NCBI GenBank assembly: GCA_022360655.1
Contig: JAKSCK010000039.1
Span: forward strand, 1 to 64,000
Source of the DNA: Spirochaetales bacterium
GTDB lineage: Bacteria; Spirochaetota; Spirochaetia; DSM-2461
Direction of reading: 5' to 3'
Length of the DNA: 64,000 nt
In this document: piece after piece, positions 25,457-35,946 of the stretch
Position numbering within the stretch: the first letter of the stretch is position 1
How the letters are laid out: each line of letters starts with the position of its first letter
The notes under the pieces: model-generated
What the model saw: only the letters and a program-made list of their open reading frames with translations
What the model was told of the DNA's origin: nothing
Database searches by the model: none
Program-made: the position numbers and the translations under genes

Positions 25457-28400
25457 CAGAGCCTCTGATAAGCCCAGATTGTGAGATCATCATCTTGAGG
25501 ATCCTCCCGGAGATGGGAATAGTGCACATAGGGAGAGTGCCCATCATCATCCACAGGATGCTTGTAGAACTCCCTAAACTCTTTAAAGTGCTTTTTCAGA
25601 AATTCCACAATTTTCCGGTCCACACGAACCCGACTGTTGGCTCCACCAGAATCATCAGGAATCAATCGGAATACTTTTTCCACCGAGGCCAGAGCCATAA
25701 CAGCATCTTCACCGGTTCCCTCTAGTGTGGTGAAATCAAAATGAAGAGGTTTTCCTATTGTCATATCGCAGCGACGTTCTAATACATATTCTCCCCGATG
25801 CATGGCGGCTTCAATCACCGCATCAATGCGCACTGGATCAAACTCTTCATTATCCTGCGTTTCATCCATGGGTTTATAGCCGGCTTCCACAAAGGGGGCA
25901 TCTTTTTGACGAATCTCTTCAGGCAGATTCTCATAGGTGATGATTTCAAAGGATTCATCCCGAAGAATATGATGGGCTTCTTCAATACCATCAGTGTAGA
26001 GGAACAGAACATCCCCTCGATTCAAACGCCCTTTGACTTCCTTGTACATGGTGGGATTCATCTCAATCATGAAGGAATCAATTTGACCAGTGGCCGGAGA
26101 TTCAGGCAACTCCACCACCTTCATTTTCTTCTTCTTTGCATCGTAGATATGCACCAAATTATCCCCGGCATGAATCATCTGGTATTCTGCCGTTCGCACA
26201 TTCACCACAGACAAGTTAAATGCTGCAAATCGCCCTTTGAATCCCACTTCGTTGATGAGATCATTGATTCCAAAGGTGAATTCCCGCAGATTGTAACGAA
26301 GCTTTCCAGTTTGTTTGGCCTTTTCCCTCACCTTACGGAAATAGTCCACATAAAGAGCGGCAACCTGAACCATGATGAGGGATGCCGTCACTCCATGCCC
26401 GGCAATATCCAATTTGATCATCACATAGTGATCATCATCCAACTGCCTGAAGTCAAAATAGTCTCCAGAAACCGCATCGGCCCCTTCATAGTAACCAAAG
26501 AGACGGAAGTAGGCATTTTCCGCTCCACCAATGGAAAGCTTCTTTCCTGATTTTTCATCTTTGACCAGGGGCAAGAATGTTTTCTGGATTTCCTGACCAG
26601 CAATGAGTTCCTTCTGCTCTATGGCCGCCTGCACCAGGCCCCGCACCATATCATTGATGGTATCTGCAAGCTCTGAAAGTTCATCCTTGGTGCGAAGACT
26701 CACATCAAAATCTTCATGTTGCAGCATGTCGGGTTGCTCTCGAATCAGACTCACCCCTTTGTATACCGCTCGAATAGGGCGAAGCATGAGGGAGGAGATG
26801 AACATGGCCACGAGAACACCAAATCCCAGAGCAGCAGCAGAAGCAAGGGAGGTGATGAGAATGATCCGATTCTGCACCAAGGCCAATGACGTTCGAATGT
26901 CTTGAACCGAAACGGCCAAGCGCACCGTTCCCCGGAAAAAGTTGACATCCTGATTCCCCACCCGATAGAGAAGTGGTTTGTAGAACACAAAGAACTCCGG
27001 ACCACCAGGGCGGAGCGATTCCGCGTTGAATTCAGGATAACTGGCAAATCGCTCACCAGAGAGCTCAAGAAGCAGAGTTTCAATTTCCTTTTTCTGAGCG
27101 GCAACAGCCTGCTCCGCTTCCACATAGGCAGGATTCTCAAAGTCCAAGGTTAATACCACCTGTTGAGCAAATTCCGTGTACTGCTGTTCCAGCACTTCCA
27201 ATTCGCTGATCATCCGGGCAATACCAGCATCCTGAGCCGCCTGTTCCACATCTCGGCGCATCATTTCTATGGCTGCACTCAGCTCATCATCCACCCGATT
27301 CTGCCCCAAGCCTGCTTCCGATGGCAAAATACCCAGCTCCCGAAGATAAGCTGAGAGAATGGTTCGTTCATCTGCAGACTCCGGACGCCGAAGAACATAA
27401 CTTCCATCAACCGGAACATAAGATTGGGCAATCCGTTCCTGATCCTCATCGCCTGCAAGTTCGGCCAACTGCCTCCATTGGAAGTCTGGAAGAGAATCTG
27501 GCAGCTCCAACTTGTTCAATACATCGGGATCATTGGAGGCCCAGACATATTCACTTCCCTCAGAAGTGGCTCCCAAAACCCCATTCACTAACTCACCGCG
27601 TGGCCCTGTGACCGTCGTCCAAAGTGCATCTTGTAAGGCACTGATTCGGTCTGGAAGCAACAACAAATCCCCTCGCTCGGCCGCAGGTATACTGTTTTGA
27701 GCACTGGAGGACAGAGTTTCCACTAACAGACGGGATTCATTCTCTAAGCCTTCAGCCAAGGCATCCCGCTCCATACGAATCCAAACAACACCAAGCACAC
27801 TCGCAATCATGGCAATGGTGATCATCACCAAGGCGCTAAGGGAAAGAGTGAACTTTGTTCGTAATCCCATACCTTTCCTCCTGAGACTTTGAGAAGCAGC
27901 CTGACGGGCTTCAAGAGAAAGCTCTCCACCATTCAAGAGAGCTTGCGCATTGTAGGCTGCCACTCGCATCTCCCGAGCTAAGGAGATGAGGCGCCAAGTC
28001 GATAGGAGCATCGCCATGGCAATCGTGAGAAGCAGTAGAAGATCTAAGAATTGATTCCCTGTGAGTCGAAGAGCCAGGGCCACTGGTTCCCAGAGCGGAG
28101 CATAGGCGTAGAGGCCATAGGGACCAAATTTCACATTCCCTGTGGCATCCAACCGCATAGTGCGATTCCAGAACACGGTGCCCCGAAGCGGATGAACCAC
28201 ACCAACCCGGTAAGTCCCCGCTTCCATTTCCTCTATGCCCACCACCCGAACCAATCGGTCAGAGAGCACGTCCAATCCGCCGGCTCCAGCCCTGTAGGAA
28301 TAATCCCAAGGCTCTTCCCCATCTCGGTCTAGAACCACCGCATCCAAATCCCCACCAGCAGCAAAACCACGTCCCAGGATTTCAAGAATGATGCGGTCGG

Positions 28401-30390
28401 CCTCATCACGGCTTGCCGAAGCTCCTGTGATGAAAGTGACATCCACATAACGATTGGTGAAAAGAAGACGGGTGCTGGGAGGGCCTTGGTTTCCAGCCTG
28501 GTCCACCGCCACCACAGTGAAGGCCCATACTCCATTGTCCAGATTCACCCAAGACTGACGACGTTCCGAAGATTCTGCCGCCCCTGATCGCTGAAAAGGC
28601 TGACGCCCATCAGCCACCTGGAAGGCCTGAAGCACATCAAGATCCAACCGTTCTGGAGAAGCGGCCAGATAATCCATTCTCCAGCGATAAAAGGCGGCCT
28701 CCTCCAGCTCGCCATCCGTCCAACTCAGTTCAAAGGTATTGGAATCCAAATACCCATAGGAATCTGTGGGAGGACCACCCACAAGGGGTGGTGGAGGGGG
28801 TGTTTCATCCAGAACATAGGTCAAACGCAACGGTTCAGACCAGTTTCCCGCCTGGTCATGGGCAATCAGAGAAAAATACCAGAGTCCTTCCCCTTCGCCT
28901 TGTTCCCGACCAGGAATCTCAAAGTAGGAACGGGTTTGATCATACAGTTGGTCAGATTCACGACGAGAGGGTTCATCCTGAGCATTTTGAGACCACAACC
29001 AGCTGTATGAGAGGATTCCTGAAGAGTCCACGGGCTCTCCCCAATCCACCGAAAGGCCCCGGAAATTCCCTGGTTGACCAGAACGAAAATTGGTGGCCTG
29101 CAATCCAGGAGCATCCACCCTGAGGTCCGGTCGGAGGAGCACCGAGCGGCTCCGTCCCCCAGAAAAATCTTCCCAGAGAACAGAGGTGGCCCCTTGAAAC
29201 ACCACAGGCATGGGAAAGGACGCAGTCCCTCGATCCGCACCTCGAGACTGGGCATCCAAAGAGGCGGCTTGAATATCATAATCAAAAGCACCGTTTCGCT
29301 GCGCTAAACGAATCCCCGTGTCGTCAAACCAGAGAATCCAGGTTCCACCACGAATGGTTGTGATCTGGGGAGAGGCGCTGGTATAACGGTCCAAAACCAC
29401 ATTTTCCACTCGCTCGCCTTCAGCAGAACCATTGGCTTGAAGAGCCACAAGCGAAATATGAGGACGTTCCCTTAGGCCCCGCCGCTCCCAGGCCAGGAGA
29501 ATTTGTCCATTCTCATCAGCCCCTAGACTTGGGCGTTGATTGTCCCAGTCTAAAGACGTTCTTCTTGGATCAGAACTCACCAATCCTTCTGTGATGCTGA
29601 TGGCCGGACTCCAATCTCCGCCTTTGCGCCTCACTTTGGTATAAATCTGATAAACCTGTCCTTCGCTTCCCTGTCGGAGGCTTTGAAAGGCCACATATTC
29701 ATCTGTCCCCTGACTGAAATAGACCGGAAGAAAATTCTGTTCCAAGGGAGTACCATCTCCAGCCCGGTCCTGAGCAGGATCAACAAAGAGCTCGGGAGAG
29801 GTCCAATTCCGCCCATTCTGCGATTGGGACAAAAAGGATGTCAGGGTGGTGGGGCGAGCACCTCCAACCACGGTGGTTCGCCGGGTGAGAAAAAGTAAGA
29901 ACGACCCCTGCGGGGTCCGAGCCAGCCGGGGGGCCACTGCCGCATCAGCCGCCCCTTGACCACTAGGAACAAGATCAAAGGTCTCAAACTCCCCGAAGGG
30001 GTCGTTTTGACCAAAAACAGCCACACCTTCCGTGCCGGCAGCAACAGCCACAACAAGACGCCCATCATCCAAAGCTACAGCAGAAAAGAGGGGGACCTCA
30101 TTGGCCCAAAGATAGGGGATATCCTCGGCAATCGTGAGAACAGGAGAGGTCCAATCCACACCATCCGGAGAAAATTGCGCCTTGAGAGAAAGGGTGGAAT
30201 CCAAACTCCCTTTTTCTCCAGAAAACTCCTGCCAAACCAAAGCCAATTGATTGTTGGCCGTCAGGAGAACTGGGAAACGACCATCGGAGGCCGTACGAAT
30301 GGGCTCAGGGAAATCCCAAAAAAGCCGTTCCTGCCCCCAGACATGAAAGGTCAGAAAAATGAGGATTCCCAGCAGGAGAGGTTTCACCAT
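25456..30390 (-). CDS. Giant RsbU-type PP2C phosphatase with exported beta-propeller sensor
   Basis: A 1644-aa membrane protein. After a signal peptide (FLTFHVWGQ), about 430 residues of sialidase-like repeats (IGADENGQILLAWERRG type) and FN3-like domains (about 430-650) face the periplasm. There are transmembrane helices near 790 and 850, a second extracytoplasmic segment rich in helices, a third helix near 1165, a HAMP domain (LRPIRAVYKGVSLIRE), then a SpoIIE/PP2C domain with SGDYFDF, LDIAGHG and YTDGIEEAH, whose acidic residues bind metal. A 200-residue C-terminal extension is unusual. Inferred role: dephosphorylation of an anti-sigma antagonist in response to an outside ligand. The start ATG lies two bases after the upstream stop. 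Confidence 0.85.
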   Translation of the reverse strand: MVKPLLLGILIFLTFHVWGQERLFWDFPEPIRTASDGRFPVLLTANNQLALVWQEFSGEKGSLDSTLSLKAQFSPDGVDWTSPVLTIAEDIPYLWANEVPLFSAVALDDGRLVVAVAAGTEGVAVFGQNDPFGEFETFDLVPSGQGAADAAVAPRLARTPQGSFLLFLTRRTTVVGGARPTTLTSFLSQSQNGRNWTSPELFVDPAQDRAGDGTPLEQNFLPVYFSQGTDEYVAFQSLRQGSEGQVYQIYTKVRRKGGDWSPAISITEGLVSSDPRRTSLDWDNQRPSLGADENGQILLAWERRGLRERPHISLVALQANGSAEGERVENVVLDRYTSASPQITTIRGGTWILWFDDTGIRLAQRNGAFDYDIQAASLDAQSRGADRGTASFPMPVVFQGATSVLWEDFSGGRSRSVLLRPDLRVDAPGLQATNFRSGQPGNFRGLSVDWGEPVDSSGILSYSWLWSQNAQDEPSRRESDQLYDQTRSYFEIPGREQGEGEGLWYFSLIAHDQAGNWSEPLRLTYVLDETPPPPPLVGGPPTDSYGYLDSNTFELSWTDGELEEAAFYRWRMDYLAASPERLDLDVLQAFQVADGRQPFQRSGAAESSERRQSWVNLDNGVWAFTVVAVDQAGNQGPPSTRLLFTNRYVDVTFITGASASRDEADRIILEILGRGFAAGGDLDAVVLDRDGEEPWDYSYRAGAGGLDVLSDRLVRVVGIEEMEAGTYRVGVVHPLRGTVFWNRTMRLDATGNVKFGPYGLYAYAPLWEPVALALRLTGNQFLDLLLLLTIAMAMLLSTWRLISLAREMRVAAYNAQALLNGGELSLEARQAASQSLRRKGMGLRTKFTLSLSALVMITIAMIASVLGVVWIRMERDALAEGLENESRLLVETLSSSAQNSIPAAERGDLLLLPDRISALQDALWTTVTGPRGELVNGVLGATSEGSEYVWASNDPDVLNKLELPDSLPDFQWRQLAELAGDEDQERIAQSYVPVDGSYVLRRPESADERTILSAYLRELGILPSEAGLGQNRVDDELSAAIEMMRRDVEQAAQDAGIARMISELEVLEQQYTEFAQQVVLTLDFENPAYVEAEQAVAAQKKEIETLLLELSGERFASYPEFNAESLRPGGPEFFVFYKPLLYRVGNQDVNFFRGTVRLAVSVQDIRTSLALVQNRIILITSLASAAALGFGVLVAMFISSLMLRPIRAVYKGVSLIREQPDMLQHEDFDVSLRTKDELSELADTINDMVRGLVQAAIEQKELIAGQEIQKTFLPLVKDEKSGKKLSIGGAENAYFRLFGYYEGADAVSGDYFDFRQLDDDHYVMIKLDIAGHGVTASLIMVQVAALYVDYFRKVREKAKQTGKLRYNLREFTFGINDLINEVGFKGRFAAFNLSVVNVRTAEYQMIHAGDNLVHIYDAKKKKMKVVELPESPATGQIDSFMIEMNPTMYKEVKGRLNRGDVLFLYTDGIEEAHHILRDESFEIITYENLPEEIRQKDAPFVEAGYKPMDETQDNEEFDPVRIDAVIEAAMHRGEYVLERRCDMTIGKPLHFDFTTLEGTGEDAVMALASVEKVFRLIPDDSGGANSRVRVDRKIVEFLKKHFKEFREFYKHPVDDDGHSPYVHYSHLREDPQDDDLTIWAYQRL

Positions 30391-30392
30391 TC

Positions 30393-33300
30393 TCACTGGC
30401 GAATCTCCAGCTTCTGTTGCCATTCTTTCACCCGTGGATCATTGGCAAATCGGGGATAATCGGTCAACACCCGGTCCATGAAGGCTTGGGCCAAGATGTA
30501 GTTGGCTTGGGCGTAGTACTCCTCAATAAAGTTCAACAGATTCAACAACTCTGCCGGCAAGGGAGGCAGACGTTGTGGTTCGGTGGAGAGTAGTATTTCA
30601 TTCTTAAGCTGAGAGGCATTCTCATTTTCCAACCACAGAGCCAGGGCTTGGTCCAGCAACTCAATGGCCCGATCGGATCCCGCTCTTCCCAGATTATCCC
30701 AAATCTGAGTGGCCTGATTGGCCAAATCTCGGCTTTGGGCCAACACACGGGGATCGGGGGGGGGAATGATCACTCCTAGGGCCACTTCCACATCATAGAT
30801 TACTGCAGCTAATCCTGAGAAATCAGGAGCAATGCCTTCCAACACCTTCAGCTGGGCGTAAAGTCCCTTTCGGCGTTCATCCCCCCGAAGCTCATCCAAG
30901 TTATTGATGGATACAGCTCTGCGAGACTGAGTGACCACCTGACGAGCTTCTGCATTCCAAGCTTCTTCATCCGTTTGACGCAGGATTTTTTGTTCCAAGA
31001 GCAGGGCCTCTTCATTCCCTGGGAAGGTATTGAGAACCTGAAGTACCAATTCTTCCGAGGAACGGAAAGCCAGCAGAGCATCCGCTGTTCCTGGTCGATT
31101 CTGGGCCACTTCAATTCCTTCGGCATAATAACGGTTGGCCAAGTTCAAATACTGGTTCATTTCCGCATAAAGAGGGTCTTCTGGAGCAATGACTGTTTGG
31201 AGCAAGGCCTGCTGGGCATTTCGTAAACGCATGATCCAAGCATCCAATTCTGGATCTTCTTCTCCATAGGCCTGAACCCAAAAATCCTGAGATTGAATGA
31301 GCACGGCCAAACCTTCGGAGTAATAGCCATCTTCATAGGAGTTTCGCCCTTCATCCACGGCATTCTGCTTCACCACAACGGCCACTCGACTTCGGTCTGT
31401 TTGAACTCGATCCCGTAAGGCAGCACGCTGTTCATCCAATCCTGATTGTGCGGCAAGATCCGCATCTTTGATGAGCACATCCAGATACAGCCGATCCACA
31501 ACATCCAAAGATCCATCCACAGCATCATAGAGGGCAATAGAACGATAGAACGAATCTATGTCATTTTGCTGACGCCCCTGGTCAACGGCAGCCTGTGCGG
31601 CCAGAAGATCTCTTTCTGCTGTTGCTAAACCATTCTGGGCTGTCGCTATGGCTCGACGGGCTTCTGAAGCTTGTGACTCGGCCTGGGACTGTAAATTGGC
31701 ATAAGCATCCCGGAATCGTGCCACCTCTCCCAGCAGAGCCTGTCCTGAATCCACATATCGGCGAACCTGTTGGGGATCTTCAATGGGAGGTTCACGACGC
31801 AAAACTTCTTCCATCACATCCAGAAAATCGCCAATATCCTCTTCTGCTCCATTGAGAGCGGCCAAGGTGGGAATGATGGCATTGGTGATGGCAAAACTGG
31901 GGCGTCGTAAGGGAATCTCTTCTCCAGGTTCTGCCTCCGCGAGGAAGAGCTGAGCCACTTGCTCTGGATTCAAATTGATGGCCTGACGGATGTCCTCCTC
32001 CAAGGCTTCATAAAGCGGTTTGACCGCATTCACATACAGATTCACTCGTCGATCTGTAAACACCTCAATGGCATCATTGATATCATTTCTAACGGAACGT
32101 CCCAGCATCACAGACTCGGCAGATTGAGGTTCAGCCCGCTCTTTTGAGGCCACCACACGGGCATTCCATTCTGCAAGCAATTCCCGTAATCTTCGTGTTC
32201 CCTCCAGTACGGGATTGGCAACAGTATCAATGCCCTCAACCCCCAACACTTCATAATTCACCGAATCTAAACGAGGAAGATTTGCATACAAAGCACTGAG
32301 TTCTGCCCATGTCTGGCCTCCTCCCTCTGCAAGATAACGGTAACTCTGAGCTGGAGCATCAAAGCCCTGTGAGAACTGCTCTGCAGCCAAAACAGCCTCA
32401 ACAAGCAAATCAAAGAACTCAATGGCCCCATCCCAATTTTCTGCGGCAAAGGCCTCTCGCCCTTCCGCAATAAAGGCCATGATACGCTCATCCAATTGGC
32501 TTTCCGTCGCCGTGTACGATTGCTGGATTTGCCGACTTTGAGCTTCAAGGATTCCTTCCGCATCAAAAGTGGCTCGGCCACTCATGAACTGACCAATCCG
32601 TTCATAACGGAAATCTTCAGGAATGCCATCCAATATGCTATACATGCGCTCTCGGACACGATCCAGCTGAGAAGCAATGCGTTGTCCCTCATCTGTTCGT
32701 GATTGAACATCTTGTATTGTGGTTGTGAGTACGTTCAGTATCTCCGGCCATTGTTCAGGCCCTTGTGTTTCTAAGATTTGTGCAACTCGAGAATTGAGAA
32801 GTGGGATATCACCGGAAACATCACGCCAAAGATCAAGAGCAACGGAGAGTTCCTCAATCACAAGATTTCCAAGAGGTCCCACTTCACCATAGGCCTCCCA
32901 GACCTTGGCCTGGCGCTCCGGGTCATCGATGTAGCGAACAATCTCCGCTTGATCTTGAGCCAGCATGATGAAGTCATCATAAAATTCGAGATAGTCATCA
33001 TTGATGAACCCTTGGCGGTAGATGTCCACAGCTCCTGTGTAATCACCACGAGCCAAGGCTTGGTTTCCTCTTTGAAAAAAATCATCCCGAATGGCATCAT
33101 TCCGTGCTTTACCAACAACAATGGCAGCGAGAATCAGATTATTGAGAGTATTTCGATTGGGACTGGCATCCACATTTTTGACTTCGCGGATTTTAGCATC
33201 AGCCAGCTCCTCATCTCCACTCATGATGGCTTCATTCAATTCTTCAAAAAGGGTATTCACCTGCTCTTTGATGCCCCGAATCACCAATATTCGGTCTTGA

Positions 33301-33557
33301 ACTCGTTCGATTTGCTCCGGATCTTTACGAGCAATATCAACCAAAGCTGCGATGGCTTCGTCTAACCGTCCCTCATCAATCAGGACTTCAGCCTCTTCTA
33401 ATGCAAGTATGGGATCAAAATTTTCTTGGACTTCCCCGCTCCCTCCACCCCAAAGAGACACAGGTATCCCAACCACGATGACGACAATAAGAAATGTCGT
33501 GCACAACAGACTTCTTTGGAGAGGAGAGTAGAATAATGGCAAAAATACGTTGAACAC
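30393..33557 (-). CDS. Large exported helical-repeat protein, 1054 aa
   Basis: An N-terminal hydrophobic segment (about 14-36) acts as signal or anchor. The rest is almost all amphipathic helices with TPR-like motifs (EAEVLIDEGRLDEAIAALVDIARKD; ARGDYTGAVDIYRQGF; NWDGAIEFFDLL; YYSEGLAVLIQSQDFW), so it is probably an extended periplasmic scaffold. I know no function. The start is uncertain: GTG at 33557 gives the longest signal-bearing form but its GGAGG is about 14 bases away. It precedes the phosphatase gene by two bases; the same pair next to a UPF0164 gene is, as I recall, also present in Treponema. Confidence 0.75.
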   Translation of the reverse strand: MFNVFLPLFYSPLQRSLLCTTFLIVVIVVGIPVSLWGGGSGEVQENFDPILALEEAEVLIDEGRLDEAIAALVDIARKDPEQIERVQDRILVIRGIKEQVNTLFEELNEAIMSGDEELADAKIREVKNVDASPNRNTLNNLILAAIVVGKARNDAIRDDFFQRGNQALARGDYTGAVDIYRQGFINDDYLEFYDDFIMLAQDQAEIVRYIDDPERQAKVWEAYGEVGPLGNLVIEELSVALDLWRDVSGDIPLLNSRVAQILETQGPEQWPEILNVLTTTIQDVQSRTDEGQRIASQLDRVRERMYSILDGIPEDFRYERIGQFMSGRATFDAEGILEAQSRQIQQSYTATESQLDERIMAFIAEGREAFAAENWDGAIEFFDLLVEAVLAAEQFSQGFDAPAQSYRYLAEGGGQTWAELSALYANLPRLDSVNYEVLGVEGIDTVANPVLEGTRRLRELLAEWNARVVASKERAEPQSAESVMLGRSVRNDINDAIEVFTDRRVNLYVNAVKPLYEALEEDIRQAINLNPEQVAQLFLAEAEPGEEIPLRRPSFAITNAIIPTLAALNGAEEDIGDFLDVMEEVLRREPPIEDPQQVRRYVDSGQALLGEVARFRDAYANLQSQAESQASEARRAIATAQNGLATAERDLLAAQAAVDQGRQQNDIDSFYRSIALYDAVDGSLDVVDRLYLDVLIKDADLAAQSGLDEQRAALRDRVQTDRSRVAVVVKQNAVDEGRNSYEDGYYSEGLAVLIQSQDFWVQAYGEEDPELDAWIMRLRNAQQALLQTVIAPEDPLYAEMNQYLNLANRYYAEGIEVAQNRPGTADALLAFRSSEELVLQVLNTFPGNEEALLLEQKILRQTDEEAWNAEARQVVTQSRRAVSINNLDELRGDERRKGLYAQLKVLEGIAPDFSGLAAVIYDVEVALGVIIPPPDPRVLAQSRDLANQATQIWDNLGRAGSDRAIELLDQALALWLENENASQLKNEILLSTEPQRLPPLPAELLNLLNFIEEYYAQANYILAQAFMDRVLTDYPRFANDPRVKEWQQKLEIRQ

Positions 33558-33744
33558 CTGCGGTAGGCCGTCCTCCCAACGGTCCGTTTCCCTAAAGGGG
33601 AACGCGTTTTCTTTCGATCATACCAATATATATCGGCACCATCATGAAGGGGTGTAACGGGATTTCTTCTTCAAGAACGCATGATCATCAATGAATCCAT
33701 GAACCTGGATAAACCCTTGAGTCAGAGGTATATTAGGTGTACTG

Positions 33745-34983
33745 ATGAAACGCTATGTCTTTGTGTTGGGATCACTTTTTTTTGCAGCGATTCTTTGGGG
33801 GAATGATTCATACTCCAAAACGTCTGCATTATTTGGATTAGATCCTAATGCCGGTACGAATTCCTTTCTCACGCTTCTCATCCCCGGAGGAGGGAAGTAT
33901 GAAGGCATGGCCACAGCCCACACAGCCGTTGCCCTTGATGGTGGATACATGGAAGCCAATCCTGCGGCTGGATCATACATCCCCCGAACCATGATCAGTT
34001 TGGCCCACGTGGACTGGATTTCTAACTCCGCACTCGAAAATCTCACCTTCACCTTCAGGCCTGAGTCATTGGAAGACATGGGAATAGGGTTCAACTTAAA
34101 GTACCTCCATGTTCCCTTTGCTGCATACAATGAATGGGGCTCACAATATGAGCGTTATGGGGGAACCGCGAGTGGTTGGTATTCCGAACTGATTGCCACC
34201 TCATCCATTTCTTACAACTTTCTTCGAAGCTTCTATTTTGGAGGGCTTTCCATTGGAGCCAGCCTGAAAGCAGGTTATCGTGGAGTTTCTGCTGCATTAG
34301 AACCTGGCCAGAATGCCATTTCTTTAATGGGTGATGTGGGATTGATGACCCAATTCAACTTCCTGAAGCCTTATGCCGCAAGGGACATGAACTTTTCCAT
34401 TGGGGCTTCCATTAAAAATCTTGGAGCAGAATTCATCAAAAATCCTGATCCTCTCCCAACACATGCCAGTTTTGGTTTGGCCTACAAACCTCTACGACCT
34501 TTAACCATTGCGGTTGATTTCAACGTCCCATTCAATCTGGATGGGAGCCCTGCTCAGGGGGTGAGTGTTGCGACTGGATTAAACGCGGATATCACGTCAT
34601 TTCTCTCCGCCCATACTGGTGTGCTCATAAAAACCGGTAAGCCTCGTTTCACCATTGGAACAGATGTGGTGCTAAAGAAAATGACCATCTCCGCAAACTA
34701 CACCCTAGACCTTGCTTCTCAATTGGAACTTTTTGACAGAATGAGTGTCTCCATTAAGATTGATCTGGATACAGTTCGTCAGTTGCTCATCAAAGATGAT
34801 GTTCAGGCGCTCTACCTGGAAGGATTAGAATTTTACGCTTCCGGTAAAGTTGTGGAAGCCATCACCACTTTTGAGAACTGCCTTGCACTTGATCCCAGTT
34901 ATAAACCGGCACGAGAAATGCTCCAAACCGCACAAGAAACCTTACTCCATGGTGAAACACTCCGGGATGCACTCATCGAATAA
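33745..34983 (+). CDS. UPF0164/FadL-like outer-membrane protein with C-terminal TPR
   Basis: A 412-aa protein with a signal peptide (about 1-19, ending LWGN). The barrel part has GMATAHTAVALDGGYMEANPA and ISLAHVDWI, typical of the treponemal UPF0164 family that is related to the FadL fatty-acid channel. About 340 residues of alternating strands follow. The last 60 residues read as a TPR (LEGLEFYASGKVVEAITTFENCLALDP), here periplasmic. Inferred role: uptake of a hydrophobic solute. It is divergent from the helical-repeat/phosphatase operon with 187 bases between; that gap has a hairpin at about 33588-33605 but no promoter I can defend. Confidence 0.85.
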   Translation: MKRYVFVLGSLFFAAILWGNDSYSKTSALFGLDPNAGTNSFLTLLIPGGGKYEGMATAHTAVALDGGYMEANPAAGSYIPRTMISLAHVDWISNSALENLTFTFRPESLEDMGIGFNLKYLHVPFAAYNEWGSQYERYGGTASGWYSELIATSSISYNFLRSFYFGGLSIGASLKAGYRGVSAALEPGQNAISLMGDVGLMTQFNFLKPYAARDMNFSIGASIKNLGAEFIKNPDPLPTHASFGLAYKPLRPLTIAVDFNVPFNLDGSPAQGVSVATGLNADITSFLSAHTGVLIKTGKPRFTIGTDVVLKKMTISANYTLDLASQLELFDRMSVSIKIDLDTVRQLLIKDDVQALYLEGLEFYASGKVVEAITTFENCLALDPSYKPAREMLQTAQETLLHGETLRDALIE

Positions 34984-35008
34984 CAGTCATGTATGAAGAT
35001 GAAAAACT

Positions 35009-35929
35009 TTATGTGTTTCCGCTAATTGTTTTTTGAATCGCCTTGAGCACAGAACTTCTGGAATACAGTTCTGCATATTTGCGTGCTGACATTCCTAAAC
35101 GATCCTGAACATCAATATTCGCACCAGCTTCAACAAGGAGCACGGCACAATCTTCCTTCCCATTCCCTACAGCTAAAATTACGGCCGTTTGTCCTTCATG
35201 GCTCACAATCTCAAGTTCAGCTCCTTGGGATAGAAGAAGGCGCATTGTTGTTTCATCTCCAAGAGATGCGGCATCCATCAACGCAGTGGTCCCACGGTCT
35301 TTTGCGATGGCATTCACGCCACCACCTGCATGCAGGAAGACTGGAACCAATTCACCATTTCGAGACCGAATGGCGTGATTAAGAATAGGAACTCCTTCCC
35401 CATCACGAAGTTCGGGGGAAAATCCCGCCTCAAGGTACTGCCCCACCAGAAAACGATTTCCCTCTCGGACAGCTTCAACAAAGGCTCGAGCAGAAACCTC
35501 TCTCCCATGATGAGAGATTTCTTGCTTGGCTAACCTGGCATTGGCCTCTTCATTCCAACGGCGTTCAATGTCTTCATAACAATGAGCCACATCCAATTCA
35601 TTGCCAAAAACAACTGGATAGCGTCTCATCCAAGGCGGAAGTGCAGGAGCATCCTCAGGGCGAAGCCAAAACAAAATTCCATCACTTTGTCCACGTTGAT
35701 ATCCCAGAGCAAAATGCAACCATGGGGCCAAGGCATCACATGGAGATATGAGGCAAAGGACATAGGAGGAATATTCCAAGCATTGTTCCATGGCTGCAAC
35801 AGCTTCTTCCATGGTCCAATCATCTCGACGGTACCAAGCAAGTGTTTCAATCAGAAGTCCATCAAAAGCTTCTCGTAAAGTTGGAAGTTGACTGATTCGC
35901 TCAGTACTACAAAGCACGGCCAGTTTCAT
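35009..35929 (-). CDS. TIR-like domain plus ankyrin repeats
   Basis: A 306-aa soluble protein. Residues 1-125 read as alpha/beta: LAVLCSTERISQL, helix EAVAAMEQCLEYS, strand YVLCLISPCDALAPWLHFALGYQRG, resembling TIR domains in which a Ser/Asp-rich loop follows the strand; a catalytic Glu cannot be assigned with confidence. Residues about 145-300 hold four ankyrin repeats (GEGVPILNHAIRSRNGELVPVFLHAG; GTTALMDAASLGDETTMRLLLSQGA; GQTAVILAVGNGKEDCAVLLVEAGA). Inferred role: protein-protein signalling. It is divergent from the TPR gene, with 53 bases between their start codons. Confidence 0.75.
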   Translation of the reverse strand: MKLAVLCSTERISQLPTLREAFDGLLIETLAWYRRDDWTMEEAVAAMEQCLEYSSYVLCLISPCDALAPWLHFALGYQRGQSDGILFWLRPEDAPALPPWMRRYPVVFGNELDVAHCYEDIERRWNEEANARLAKQEISHHGREVSARAFVEAVREGNRFLVGQYLEAGFSPELRDGEGVPILNHAIRSRNGELVPVFLHAGGGVNAIAKDRGTTALMDAASLGDETTMRLLLSQGAELEIVSHEGQTAVILAVGNGKEDCAVLLVEAGANIDVQDRLGMSARKYAELYSRSSVLKAIQKTISGNT

Positions 35930-35946
35930 GTTTGCCTACAACATCG

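Noticed and set aside
25798-26550. 250-aa open frame on the plus strand
   Set aside because: Antisense to the PP2C domain of the giant phosphatase; His/Ile/Phe-rich sequence typical of a shadow.
32778-33365. 195-aa open frame on the plus strand
   Set aside because: Antisense to the helical-repeat protein; no promoter, RBS or recognisable domain.
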